A stretch of DNA of 64,000 nt from Bradyrhizobium sp. 186 (GTDB lineage: Bacteria; Pseudomonadota; Alphaproteobacteria; Rhizobiales; Xanthobacteraceae): contig NZ_CP082164.1 in NCBI RefSeq assembly GCF_023101685.1, positions 3,658,001-3,722,000 on the forward strand, given 5' to 3'. A model generated the notes under the pieces. The model made no database searches and was not told the DNA's origin. It saw only the letters and a list, made by a program, of their open reading frames with translations. Positions 25,583 through 34,060 of this stretch are shown piece after piece. The stretch's first letter is position 1. The number at the start of each line of letters is the position of its first letter. Made by a program: the position numbers and the translations under genes.

Positions 25583-26964
25583 TGATGTTGCAGAATGCTT
25601 CCTTCCAAACCGCGCGGCCACAATGGCTGGACCGATGGGCCGACTTCGCTGTGGCGGTGACGGCGGAGCAGCTTCCCGGGGATGTCGTGGCGCGTACCAA
25701 GCAGGTGCTGTTTGATTGCATCGGGGCGATTGCCGCCGGTGCGCAGGAACCGGAGATGCAACGGCTGACGGCACGTCTCTGCCGTGCGTGTGCCGACGAT
25801 GCTGCTCCGGTGATTGGCGCCGGCCGTCGAACCTCGGCCGGTCTCGCGGCCTTCCTGAACGGAACGGCCGGCACCATGCTGGAAATCGACGAAGGCAATC
25901 AGTTCGCGCGCGGTCATCCCGGGATTCATGTCGTGCCGGCCGTCCTGGCGGCTGCCGAAGAGCTTGGCAGCACCGGTTCGGACGTGTTGTTGGCCATCGC
26001 ACTCGGCTACGAAATCGGTTCGCGCGTCGGCATCGCATCGAAGCTGCGCGTCACGATGCACCCGCATGGCACCTGGGGCACGGTGGGGGCGGCGGTGGCC
26101 GTGGCCAAACTGCGCAACGCGACCCGGGAGCAGATGGCCGAAGTGATCAACGTCTCATCGACGCTCGGGCTGGCGACAAGCCGCCGGACCATGCTGGAAG
26201 GCGGCACCGTGCGTAACAGCTTCGCCGGCTTCTCGAACGAAATCGGCCTGCGCGCCTGGGAGATGGTGGATGCCGGATTTGTCGGCGAAGCGGACGGCAT
26301 CGGCACGATCTATGGCACCGTCATCGCCGATCAGTTCCAGCCTGAGGAAATGATCGCCGATCTCGGCTTGCGCTGGGAGATTGCGCGCAACTATTTCAAG
26401 CGTCACGCCGCGTGCCGTTACAACCACGGCGCGCTCGATGCGTTGCAAAGTCTTGTTGCCGAGGCCGGCGGCGATCTGAAGCCGGATAATATCGCTCGAA
26501 TCGAGGTCGATACCTACATTTGGGCGGCGCAGCTCGATGGTCAGCAACCTCGCAACATGCTGGCCGCCAAGTTCTCGCTGCCGTTTTCGCTGGCGACGAC
26601 CATTGTCAATGGTGCGGCCTCGATTGCCGCCTTTCGCGATGACGCGCGGCGCGATGCCGTGACGCTTGCCCTGGCGGGGCGAGTTGTGGTCCGCGAGGAC
26701 AAGGCGCTCACCGCGATGCTGCCGGGCCTTCGACCGGCGCGGGTGAAGATCACGCTGGTTGATGGTCGCATTCTCACTGCCGAAGCGTTCACCAACAAGG
26801 GCGATACCGAAGATCCGTACAGCGCGGAGGAAGTCCGGGACAAGTTCCGCGAGGTCGCGGGATCGGTCTGGAGCAACGCGCATTGTTCATCGATTCTCGA
26901 AGCGGTCGAAAATCTGGACCGATCGCCCGATCTTGTCGCTCTATGCCGTCTGCTCGCAGCTTGA
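25582..26964 (+). CDS. MmgE/PrpD family protein
   Basis: A 460-residue member of the 2-methylcitrate dehydratase / cis-aconitate decarboxylase fold. The helical domain has 'FLNGTAGTMLEIDEGNQFARG' (20-residue core) and 'HPGIHVVPAVLAAAEELG', and the lid domain contains 'FKRHAACRYNHGALDAL'. Family members dehydrate or decarboxylate tricarboxylic or branched dicarboxylic acids. Here it lies between an importer and a C-C lyase. Several start codons (GTG 25579, ATG 25582 and 25585) are adjacent. The substrate is unknown. Confidence 0.9.
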   Translation: MMLQNASFQTARPQWLDRWADFAVAVTAEQLPGDVVARTKQVLFDCIGAIAAGAQEPEMQRLTARLCRACADDAAPVIGAGRRTSAGLAAFLNGTAGTMLEIDEGNQFARGHPGIHVVPAVLAAAEELGSTGSDVLLAIALGYEIGSRVGIASKLRVTMHPHGTWGTVGAAVAVAKLRNATREQMAEVINVSSTLGLATSRRTMLEGGTVRNSFAGFSNEIGLRAWEMVDAGFVGEADGIGTIYGTVIADQFQPEEMIADLGLRWEIARNYFKRHAACRYNHGALDALQSLVAEAGGDLKPDNIARIEVDTYIWAAQLDGQQPRNMLAAKFSLPFSLATTIVNGAASIAAFRDDARRDAVTLALAGRVVVREDKALTAMLPGLRPARVKITLVDGRILTAEAFTNKGDTEDPYSAEEVRDKFREVAGSVWSNAHCSSILEAVENLDRSPDLVALCRLLAA

Positions 26965-26977
26965 TCGGGAGGGCATG

Positions 26978-27877
26978 ATGTCTGATCAAACGTCTCTCAA
27001 GACCATGCTGCACGGGCCGGACATCGTGCTGGCTTCCGGTGTTTACGATGCCTTGACCGCTTCGCTGGCAACCGATGCGGGGTTTCGTGCGCTTTATCTG
27101 TCCGGCGCCAGTATTGCCTACACGCGGCTGGGGCGCCCCGATATCGGGCTCGTGACCATGTCGGAGGTGGCCGAGACGCTGAGTTTGATCCGCGATCGTG
27201 TCGCCACGCCTTTGATCGTCGATGCGGATACCGGCTATGGCAATGCCCTCAACGTCCAGCGCACCGTGCGTCTGTTCGAGCGCGCCGGCGCGACCGCGAT
27301 CCAGCTCGAGGATCAGACCTTTCCAAAGCGCTGCGGTCACCTGCAGGACAAGAGTCTCATTCCGACGACGGAGATGGTCGGCAAGATCAGGGCGGCGACC
27401 GACGCGCGCCTCAGCAACGAAACCCTGGTGATCGCGCGAACCGACGCGGTGGCGGTCGAAGGCTTTGAGCAGGCCGTCGAACGCGCCGGGCGGTATGCGG
27501 AAGCCGGCGCGGACGTGCTGTTCGTTGAAGCGCCGCGCAACGAGGCGCAGCTTCGGGCCATCTCACAGAGACTTGGCGACCGGCTGCCCTTGATGGCGAA
27601 CATGGTCGAAGGCGGCCAGACACCCATCCTCGGCAAGGACAAGCTGCTGGCGCTGGGCTTTTCGCTGGTGATCTTTCCAGGCGGCATCGTTCGTGCGGTC
27701 GCCAAGGCGGCCAAAGCGTTTTACGAGACGCTGGCGCGCGATGGCACCACCGAAGCCTTTCGCAGTGACATGTTCGATTTCGACGCACTGAACGCGATCA
27801 TCGGCACGCCGCAGATGCTGGAACTCGGGCAGAGCTACGAATTCCCGGCGAACGGACCCGGCGACAAAACCAGATGA
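26978..27877 (+). CDS. Isocitrate lyase/PEP mutase family C-C lyase
   Basis: A 299-residue (beta/alpha)8 enzyme. The metal-binding strand is 'VDADTGYGNA' (residues 81-90) and the catalytic loop is 'KRCGH' (117-121), with Cys119 as expected in lyases that cleave 2-hydroxy-diacids (2-methylisocitrate lyase, 2,3-dimethylmalate lyase, oxaloacetate hydrolase). GGGAGGG precedes the tandem ATGs at 26975 and 26978. With a LeuCD-like hydratase in the same locus, dimethylmalate-type cleavage to pyruvate plus a short acid is a good candidate. Confidence 0.9.
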   Translation: MSDQTSLKTMLHGPDIVLASGVYDALTASLATDAGFRALYLSGASIAYTRLGRPDIGLVTMSEVAETLSLIRDRVATPLIVDADTGYGNALNVQRTVRLFERAGATAIQLEDQTFPKRCGHLQDKSLIPTTEMVGKIRAATDARLSNETLVIARTDAVAVEGFEQAVERAGRYAEAGADVLFVEAPRNEAQLRAISQRLGDRLPLMANMVEGGQTPILGKDKLLALGFSLVIFPGGIVRAVAKAAKAFYETLARDGTTEAFRSDMFDFDALNAIIGTPQMLELGQSYEFPANGPGDKTR

Positions 27878-29580
27878 GGGCGGCACAGATGACCAAAACG
27901 ATCGACCCCGTAACCCTGGCTGTGCTCAAGGGTCGCCTCGAGCAGATTGCCGACGAGATGGACGCCACGCTCTATCGTTCGGCCTTCAATCCGATCATCG
28001 CCGAGGCCCGCGATGCCTGTCACGGTCTCTATCACGCCGAGACCGGCGCGACCTTGGTTCAAGGGACCACCGGCCTGCCGATCTTTGTCGGCGCGATGGC
28101 TTTTGCCGTCAAAGCCGTGATCGACAAGGTCGCGCGTGATGCCGCCTCCGGCCGTGATCATCTGCAGCCCGGCGATACATTCCTGTTCAACGACCCCTAT
28201 GAGGGTGGAACGCATCTCAACGACTTCCGGCTGGTCAGGCCGATCTACCGCAACGATCGGGTGTTCTGCTGGATTGCCTCGGTTGGCCATTGGTTGGACA
28301 TCGGAGGCAATGTGCCTGGCGGCTTCAATTCTCGCGCCACCGAAAGCTTTCAGGAGGGTGTGCGGTTTCCGCCGATAAAACTGTTTCGCGCTGGCGTGAT
28401 CAACGAAGATATGATCGATATTCTTGCCGCCAACAGCCGCGTGCCGACATCGAATTTCGGCGATCTGAACGGGCAGCTCAATGCTCTGGCGCTCGGCGAA
28501 CGTCGCCTTGCCAGCCTGCTTGACGACTATGGCGAGGACACGATTTCGGCGGCGCTTGATGTCGTCACCCGCAGGGCGTCGGCGTTGATGCGCGAGAATC
28601 TCCGCGCCCTGCCCGACGGTGTCTACAGTTTCGAGGACTTTCTCGACAATGACGGCGTCACCGATGAGCCGCTGAAGATCGCGCTTGATCTCACCATCGC
28701 CGGCGAGACCATGGTGCTGGATTTCTCCCGGTCGTCGTCGCCGTGCGCCGGCCCGCTCAACATCGCCTATGCGACCGCCGCCGCCTGCTGTTACGTGGCG
28801 CTCAAGCACGTCTTTACCGATGTGCCGGCCAATGCCGGTTGTCTCGAGCCGATCACCTTCATCATTCCTGAGACGACCCTGCTCGGCGTCAAGGCGCCGC
28901 GTCCGGTCGGCGGCTACACCGAAACTATCCTGCGCGTCATCGGCGTCGTTTTTGGCGCCATAGCCATCGCCGCGCCGGATCGCGCTATGGCGGCGCCGTT
29001 CGGCACCATCAACGCCTTGTCGCTCGCTGGGTATCGCAATGACGGTTCGCGCTGGGTGATGTTCTCGTTTTTCGGCGGCGGGCTCGGCGGCAACTCCCTC
29101 AGCGATGGATTGAACCACGGCAACAATCCGATTTCGATGGCGACGATCCCGCCCGTCGAGATCCTGGAGGCGTCCTATCCGGTGATGTTCACCCAATGGG
29201 CGCTGCGTCCGGACAGTGCCGGTGCCGGCCAGCATCGCGGTGGCCTCGGCGCGATCTACGAGATCGAAGCGCTCGGTGAGACCGGTGCCGACGTTTTCCT
29301 GCTGGGCGAGCGGGGAAAATTTGCGCCCTTTGGCGTCAATGGTGGGGGTGCAGCGGCCCTGAACCGCTTCGTCTTTGACACGCCGGGCGGCAAGTCGTCA
29401 CCGCCGCTCGCGTCAAAGATTACCGACGTGAAGATCGCCAAGGGACAGCGGGTCCGGCTTGAAACGCCCGGCGGCGGCGGATTCGGTCCTGCTGTCAGTC
29501 GCGATCCGGCGAAGGTCGAGCGCGACCTTCGCCTTGGCTATGTCAGCACGGATGCCGTGGCGTCCAGAGTGAAGTCATGA
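27874..29580 (+). CDS. Hydantoinase B/oxoprolinase family protein (HyuB)
   Basis: A 568-residue B subunit of the ATP-dependent cyclic amide hydrolases (N-methylhydantoinase, oxoprolinase, caprolactamase). It has 'DPVTLAVLKGRLEQIADEMD' near the start, 'FNDPYEGGTHLNDF', the metal-site segment 'GHWLDIGGNVPGGF' and a Gly-rich end 'LETPGGGGFG'. ATG 27874 overlaps the lyase stop; ATG 27889 is the alternative. It lies upstream of the A subunit, the reverse of the common hyuA-hyuB order. Confidence 0.93.
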   Translation: MRAAQMTKTIDPVTLAVLKGRLEQIADEMDATLYRSAFNPIIAEARDACHGLYHAETGATLVQGTTGLPIFVGAMAFAVKAVIDKVARDAASGRDHLQPGDTFLFNDPYEGGTHLNDFRLVRPIYRNDRVFCWIASVGHWLDIGGNVPGGFNSRATESFQEGVRFPPIKLFRAGVINEDMIDILAANSRVPTSNFGDLNGQLNALALGERRLASLLDDYGEDTISAALDVVTRRASALMRENLRALPDGVYSFEDFLDNDGVTDEPLKIALDLTIAGETMVLDFSRSSSPCAGPLNIAYATAAACCYVALKHVFTDVPANAGCLEPITFIIPETTLLGVKAPRPVGGYTETILRVIGVVFGAIAIAAPDRAMAAPFGTINALSLAGYRNDGSRWVMFSFFGGGLGGNSLSDGLNHGNNPISMATIPPVEILEASYPVMFTQWALRPDSAGAGQHRGGLGAIYEIEALGETGADVFLLGERGKFAPFGVNGGGAAALNRFVFDTPGGKSSPPLASKITDVKIAKGQRVRLETPGGGGFGPAVSRDPAKVERDLRLGYVSTDAVASRVKS

Positions 29581-31637
29581 GCGGCTCCTCGATCATTGGC
29601 GTCGATGTCGGCGGAACTTTTACCGATCTGTTCTTCTATGACGAGGACCGCACCCAATTCCGCACCGCCAAGGTGCCCTCGCAGCGTGGCAACGAGGCTG
29701 AAGGGTTTCTGCTCGGTCTTAAGGTCCTCGGGCAGATCAGCGACTTCGGCGCGATCGTGCATGGCACGACGGTCGGTACCAACGCCTTGCTGGAGCGCAA
29801 GGGCGCTCGCATCGGCCTGATGACGACCGCGGGATTCCGCGATGTGCTGGAAATGCGCCGTCGCGACCGGCCGCATACCTGGGGCCTGTGGGGCGATTTT
29901 GTGCCCGTGGTCGATCGCAACATGCGCCTTGAAGTCGACGAGCGGGTATTGGCTGACGGCAGCATTCGCATGGCCGTCGATCCCGCGGAAATTCAGGCGC
30001 AGGCGCGCAAATTGCTGGCGGCGGGAGCCGAGGCGCTCGCGATCGTCTTCATCAATGCCTATGCCAATCCGGCCAATGAACGCGCTGCGCTCGTTGCCGC
30101 ACGCGAGGTCTGGCCCAATGACGACGTGGTTGCTTCCAGCGAAATCCTGCCTGAGATCCGGGAGTTCGAACGAACCTCCACGACGGCGCTCAACGCCTAT
30201 CTACAGCCGCTGGTCGGCCGGTATCTCGGCAAGCTGCAGGATGCTCTGAGCGGTGAAGGCTTCAAAGGGCAGATTCATATCGTGCAGTCGAATGGCGGCG
30301 TCATGTCGACGGCGATGGCACGAAAATTCCCGGTGCGCACCGCGCTTTCCGGCCCCGCCGCCGGCGTGATCGCTGCCGGGGCCATTGCCCGCGCCGCCGG
30401 TTTTGAGAATGTCATCACCGGCGACCTCGGCGGCACTTCTTTCGATGTGTCCCTGATCGCCGGCGGCCAGGCCTCGCTTACGGCGCAGACCACGATCGAT
30501 TTCGGATTGGTGATCCGCACGCCGATGATCGAGATCACGACGATCGGCGCCGGCGGTGGCTCGATCGCCCATGTCGATCGCGGCGGATTGCTCCAGGTTG
30601 GGCCAGAAAGCGCCGGCTCGGTGCCGGGGCCGGTCAGCTATGGGGCAGGCAATGATCGGCCGACACTGACCGATGCCAATGTGGTGCTCGGCCGCATCAA
30701 CGCCGAGAGGCCGATCGGGGGCAAGCTCGCGCGACTGGATGTCGAGGCGGCGAAAGCGGCAATTCTTCGCCATGTCGGGAACCCGCTGGGGCTGGATGCG
30801 ATGGCGGCCGCGGAAGCCATCGTGCGGATCGCCAATGCGCGCATGGCCGGCGCGATCCGGCTGGTGTCGATCGAACGCGGTCATGACCCCGGCAATTTCG
30901 CCATCATGCCGTTCGGTGGCGGCGGCGCGCTTCATGCGGGCGCGCTGCTGCGTGAGGTGGGGCTGAAGCTGGCTTTGGTTCCGCGCTTTCCGGGCATCAC
31001 GTCGGCGCTCGGCTGCGTCATCGCCGATCTCCGGCACGACCAGGTGCAGACCGTCAATTTGATGCTGGAAGGTCTCGACGCAAGGAGGCTGGACCAGCGG
31101 ATGATCGCGGAAGGCAAGGCGGCGCATGCCGTGGTCGCATCGGCGGGCGTCCAAGTCGACCGCATCGATGTGATCTACGAACTCGATATGCACTATGTCG
31201 GGCAAACCCATACCATCGGGGTGACGCTGCCGGTCGCTTTCGGCGACAACACCACCGGTATCGATGCCGGGATGATCAGACAGGCCTTTGAGGCTTCCTA
31301 TCAGGCGCAGTTCAGTCGCAAATTGTCTGGCATTCCGGTCAAAATCGTTACGCTACGTACCGCCGCCATCGGCCGGCGGCCGCATTTCGACCTCGCCGCA
31401 CTGGCACCGTCTCCCGATGCATCGATCGACAAGGCGAAGCTCGAGGACCGCAATGTCTGGTTCGACGGCGCCTGGCATCGAACCTCGATCTGGTCGCGGC
31501 TCGAACTGCCGACCGGTACGGTAATTTCCGGTCCGGCGATCCTGGAGCAGCCCGACGCCACCACCGTGGTTGAACCGGGCCTTGTTGCGCGCGTGGATGC
31601 GCTCGGCAACATCATCATCGAAAGGCAATCGGCATGA
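29577..31637 (+). CDS. Hydantoinase/oxoprolinase family protein, ATPase subunit (HyuA)
   Basis: A 686-residue A subunit with the actin/hexokinase-like phosphate loop 'GVDVGGTFTDLFFYDED' at the N-terminus, a second nucleotide site 'GDLGGTSFDVSLI', and 'MPFGGGGALHAGAL' further on. It phosphorylates the lactam or imide oxygen so that the B subunit can open the ring. It overlaps HyuB and the isochorismatase-fold gene by ATGA on both sides, so the three are made together. Confidence 0.94.
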   Translation: MSGSSIIGVDVGGTFTDLFFYDEDRTQFRTAKVPSQRGNEAEGFLLGLKVLGQISDFGAIVHGTTVGTNALLERKGARIGLMTTAGFRDVLEMRRRDRPHTWGLWGDFVPVVDRNMRLEVDERVLADGSIRMAVDPAEIQAQARKLLAAGAEALAIVFINAYANPANERAALVAAREVWPNDDVVASSEILPEIREFERTSTTALNAYLQPLVGRYLGKLQDALSGEGFKGQIHIVQSNGGVMSTAMARKFPVRTALSGPAAGVIAAGAIARAAGFENVITGDLGGTSFDVSLIAGGQASLTAQTTIDFGLVIRTPMIEITTIGAGGGSIAHVDRGGLLQVGPESAGSVPGPVSYGAGNDRPTLTDANVVLGRINAERPIGGKLARLDVEAAKAAILRHVGNPLGLDAMAAAEAIVRIANARMAGAIRLVSIERGHDPGNFAIMPFGGGGALHAGALLREVGLKLALVPRFPGITSALGCVIADLRHDQVQTVNLMLEGLDARRLDQRMIAEGKAAHAVVASAGVQVDRIDVIYELDMHYVGQTHTIGVTLPVAFGDNTTGIDAGMIRQAFEASYQAQFSRKLSGIPVKIVTLRTAAIGRRPHFDLAALAPSPDASIDKAKLEDRNVWFDGAWHRTSIWSRLELPTGTVISGPAILEQPDATTVVEPGLVARVDALGNIIIERQSA

Positions 31638-32245
31638 ATGGTGATCCGGTTCCGATAACGCGCACAGCATTGCTCATCGTCGATCTGCAGAACGATTTCC
31701 TGCATCGCGACGGCGCCTACGCGCGAGGCGGGCAGGGCGCCGCTTCGATTGTAGCCCTGCCTTTGAGGCTGAAGCCGCTCGCTGACGCTTTTCGCGCTGC
31801 GGGTGGTCGGATCATCTCGACGCATTTCACGCTGGTACCCGGCAAAGATGGCGAACCGCTGATCTCGCCGCATCTGAAAGCGCTGCGGCCATTCCTGTGC
31901 AAGGGCGATTTCGCGCCGGGCAGTTGGGGTCATGCGCTGGTTGATGAACTCGGGCCTTCGGACCTTCAGATCGAAAAGATCGCCTATTCGGCGTTCTACA
32001 TGACGCGGCTTGAATGGCTGCTGCGCAAGTTTTCAATCGACAGGCTGGTCGTCGGCGGCATCGTCACCAATGGTGGCGTGGCATCGACGGTGCGCGATGC
32101 GCATGTGCGGGATATCGAAGCCGTCGTGCTGTCCGACGGCTGTGCCGCCTTCGACGATGCCACGCACCAGACCGCCATCGCGGCATTGAAGACGGTTGCC
32201 CGGGTGGCAACCATAGCCGACATGCTGGCGGAGACGAAGCGGTGA
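31634..32245 (+). CDS. Isochorismatase-fold hydrolase lacking the usual catalytic Cys
   Basis: A 203-residue protein of the cysteine-hydrolase (isochorismatase) superfamily, which includes N-carbamoylsarcosine and maleamate amidohydrolases. Asp17 ('LLIVDLQNDF') and Lys115 ('QIEKIAYSAF') of the triad are present. Where members normally have TNxCV, the sequence reads TNGGV (145-149), so the nucleophile position is Gly148. Position after HyuAB suggests it should hydrolyse a monoamide or carbamoyl product. With Gly here, it may instead work by an isochorismatase-like (Cys-free) mechanism or be inactive. Confidence 0.88.
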   Translation: MNGDPVPITRTALLIVDLQNDFLHRDGAYARGGQGAASIVALPLRLKPLADAFRAAGGRIISTHFTLVPGKDGEPLISPHLKALRPFLCKGDFAPGSWGHALVDELGPSDLQIEKIAYSAFYMTRLEWLLRKFSIDRLVVGGIVTNGGVASTVRDAHVRDIEAVVLSDGCAAFDDATHQTAIAALKTVARVATIADMLAETKR

Positions 32246-33645
32246 CCATCAAGCCAGTTCCGTCCGAGGGTTTCGAGACAACCATTTCCGTCCTTGTCAT
32301 CGGGGGCGGGGCGGCAGGTCTTTGCGCCGCGCTCGCTGCCCACGAGGCCGGCGCGGAGGTCGCGATTTTCGAGCGTGATCCCCTTCCGCGCGGTTCGACC
32401 GCTTTATCGGCCGGGCTGATACCGGCTGCGGAAACGCGGTTTCAGAAATTGCACGGCATCGTCGATACGCCGGAGCTCTTTGCTGGTGATATCCGCAAGA
32501 AGGCACATGGAGAGGCCGATGATGCGATCGTCGATCTCGTCACAGCGCAATCTGGTCCTACGGTCGAATGGCTTGCCGATCGCTATGGCCTGCCATTTTC
32601 CGTGGTGCATGATTTCGACTATCCGGGCCATGCGGCGCGCCGGATGCATGGTCTGCCGAGCCGATCCGGCGCCGAGTTGATCGATCGTCTGCGGCAGGCG
32701 GTCGAGGAGGCTGGCTTGCCGTTGATAGTGCAAGCGACCGTCACTGGGCTCTTTAGCGATGCCGAGCGTCGCATTCACGGGCTTGAGATAACGCGACCGG
32801 ATGGAACACGGGACGCGATCGGGTGCGATACTTTGATCCTCGCCTGCAACGGATATGGCGGCAATCCGGTCCTGGTTGGGCAACACATCCCGGAGATGCA
32901 GGGCGCGCTCTATTTCGGTCATCCGGGCAATCGCGGCGATGCCGCGCTCTGGGGCGAGGCGCTGGGTACAAAACTCCTCCATATGTCTGGCTATCAGGGC
33001 CACGGATCGGTGGCACATCCCCATGGCATTCTGATTACCTGGGCCACGATCATGGAAGGGGGCTTTCAGGTCAACACAAACGGCCGACGCTTCTCGAACG
33101 AGAGCCTCGGCTATTCCGAGCAGGCGGCTGCGGTCATTGCCGAGCCGGAGTCGATTGCATTCACTATTTTTGACGAGCGAATTGCAATCATCGCACGCCA
33201 GTTCGAGGATTTCAGGCGCGCCAAGGCGAGCGGCGCGGTGATCGAGGCTGATAGCATCGAGGCGTTGGCAGTGCGTCTTAAATTGCCAGCCGATGCCCTT
33301 GGGGAAACTTTCGCAACGGTCGCACGTCTCAAGCAAAGTGACGGCGCCGACGCATTCGGGCGGAATTTTGCCGGCGTCGCGCCGCTGTCGCCGCCCTTCA
33401 AGGCTGTTCGTGTGACGGGTGCGCTTTTTCACACCCAGGGAGGTCTTGCCGTCGATCGCTACGCGCACGTGCTCGACCGGGATGCCCACCCATTGCCCAA
33501 CCTTTTCGCCGCGGGTGGCGCGGCGGCCGGGGTTTCCGGGTCGCGGGCCGGCGGATACCTTTCGGGCAATGGCCTGCTGACGGCGACGGTGCTGGGTCGC
33601 ATTGCCGGCATCTCTGCTGCGAAAATCTGCAGCCGCCTTCGTTAG
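32242..33645 (+). CDS. FAD-dependent oxidoreductase (fumarate reductase/succinate dehydrogenase flavoprotein type)
   Basis: A 467-residue flavoprotein starting at a GTG that overlaps the previous stop (GTGA). The FAD dinucleotide motif is 'VLVIGGGAAGLCAALAAHEAG' (first 20 residues), and the second FAD contact is 'LFAAGGAAAGVSGSRAGGY' with 'SGNGLLTATVLGR'. This family reduces C=C bonds of diacids or dehydrogenates saturated ones. In this operon it could interconvert a saturated and an unsaturated diacid before hydration by the LeuCD-like enzyme. No FMN domain or membrane anchor is seen. Confidence 0.9.
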   Translation: MTIKPVPSEGFETTISVLVIGGGAAGLCAALAAHEAGAEVAIFERDPLPRGSTALSAGLIPAAETRFQKLHGIVDTPELFAGDIRKKAHGEADDAIVDLVTAQSGPTVEWLADRYGLPFSVVHDFDYPGHAARRMHGLPSRSGAELIDRLRQAVEEAGLPLIVQATVTGLFSDAERRIHGLEITRPDGTRDAIGCDTLILACNGYGGNPVLVGQHIPEMQGALYFGHPGNRGDAALWGEALGTKLLHMSGYQGHGSVAHPHGILITWATIMEGGFQVNTNGRRFSNESLGYSEQAAAVIAEPESIAFTIFDERIAIIARQFEDFRRAKASGAVIEADSIEALAVRLKLPADALGETFATVARLKQSDGADAFGRNFAGVAPLSPPFKAVRVTGALFHTQGGLAVDRYAHVLDRDAHPLPNLFAAGGAAAGVSGSRAGGYLSGNGLLTATVLGRIAGISAAKICSRLR

Positions 33646-34060
33646 ACGTGAGGCCCGCAGCAGCGTTAACAACGCGGTGGTTGCGCTTCCGCGATTTGAA
33701 CCTACCGTTCGACAAGCCTTCCGAGTTTCACGCGAACGATCGAAGGAAATATCGCAGATTTGCGTCGTGTGGGGAGAAGCGGTAGCGGTCTCGGTCGCCG
33801 TGTCGCGTGCAATTTCTTCTCGACGTGAGGCGCACCGCGCCATTCCGAGCGGACTTCATAGCCACTATGCCCGAGCTTAAGTTTTCCGCACGCACGGGGC
33901 GCCAAAAACGACCCGAAGCGATTGGGACGGACCACCTCTCCAGACACGGGACCGGAGTGCTGTTATCAGCCTCCACGACGACAGCGCATAGGAGGTCGGC
34001 ACAGTATTTGCTTAGTTCATTCGGTCGATCCTGCAATTTGATCGCGGTTATGGAGCCGAG
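33646..34060. other. Intergenic region with one repeat copy
   Basis: This 415-base stretch separates the cyclic-amide locus from the monooxygenase gene. It holds the 56-base repeat at 33737-33792. Short frames on both strands do not resemble proteins. The monooxygenase promoter should lie in its right half; I cannot place it firmly. Confidence 0.5.
33737..33792 (+). repeat. 56-bp direct repeat, left copy
   Basis: This copy aligns without gaps to 39440-39495 in the same orientation, with 51 of 56 identical bases by eye. It shares 'ggaaatatcgcagatttg' in part, 'cgtgtgggga' and 'gcggtagcggtctc'. The two copies bracket a 5.7-kb block holding the monooxygenase and its importer. The right copy continues into a hairpin that this one lacks. 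Confidence 0.75.
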
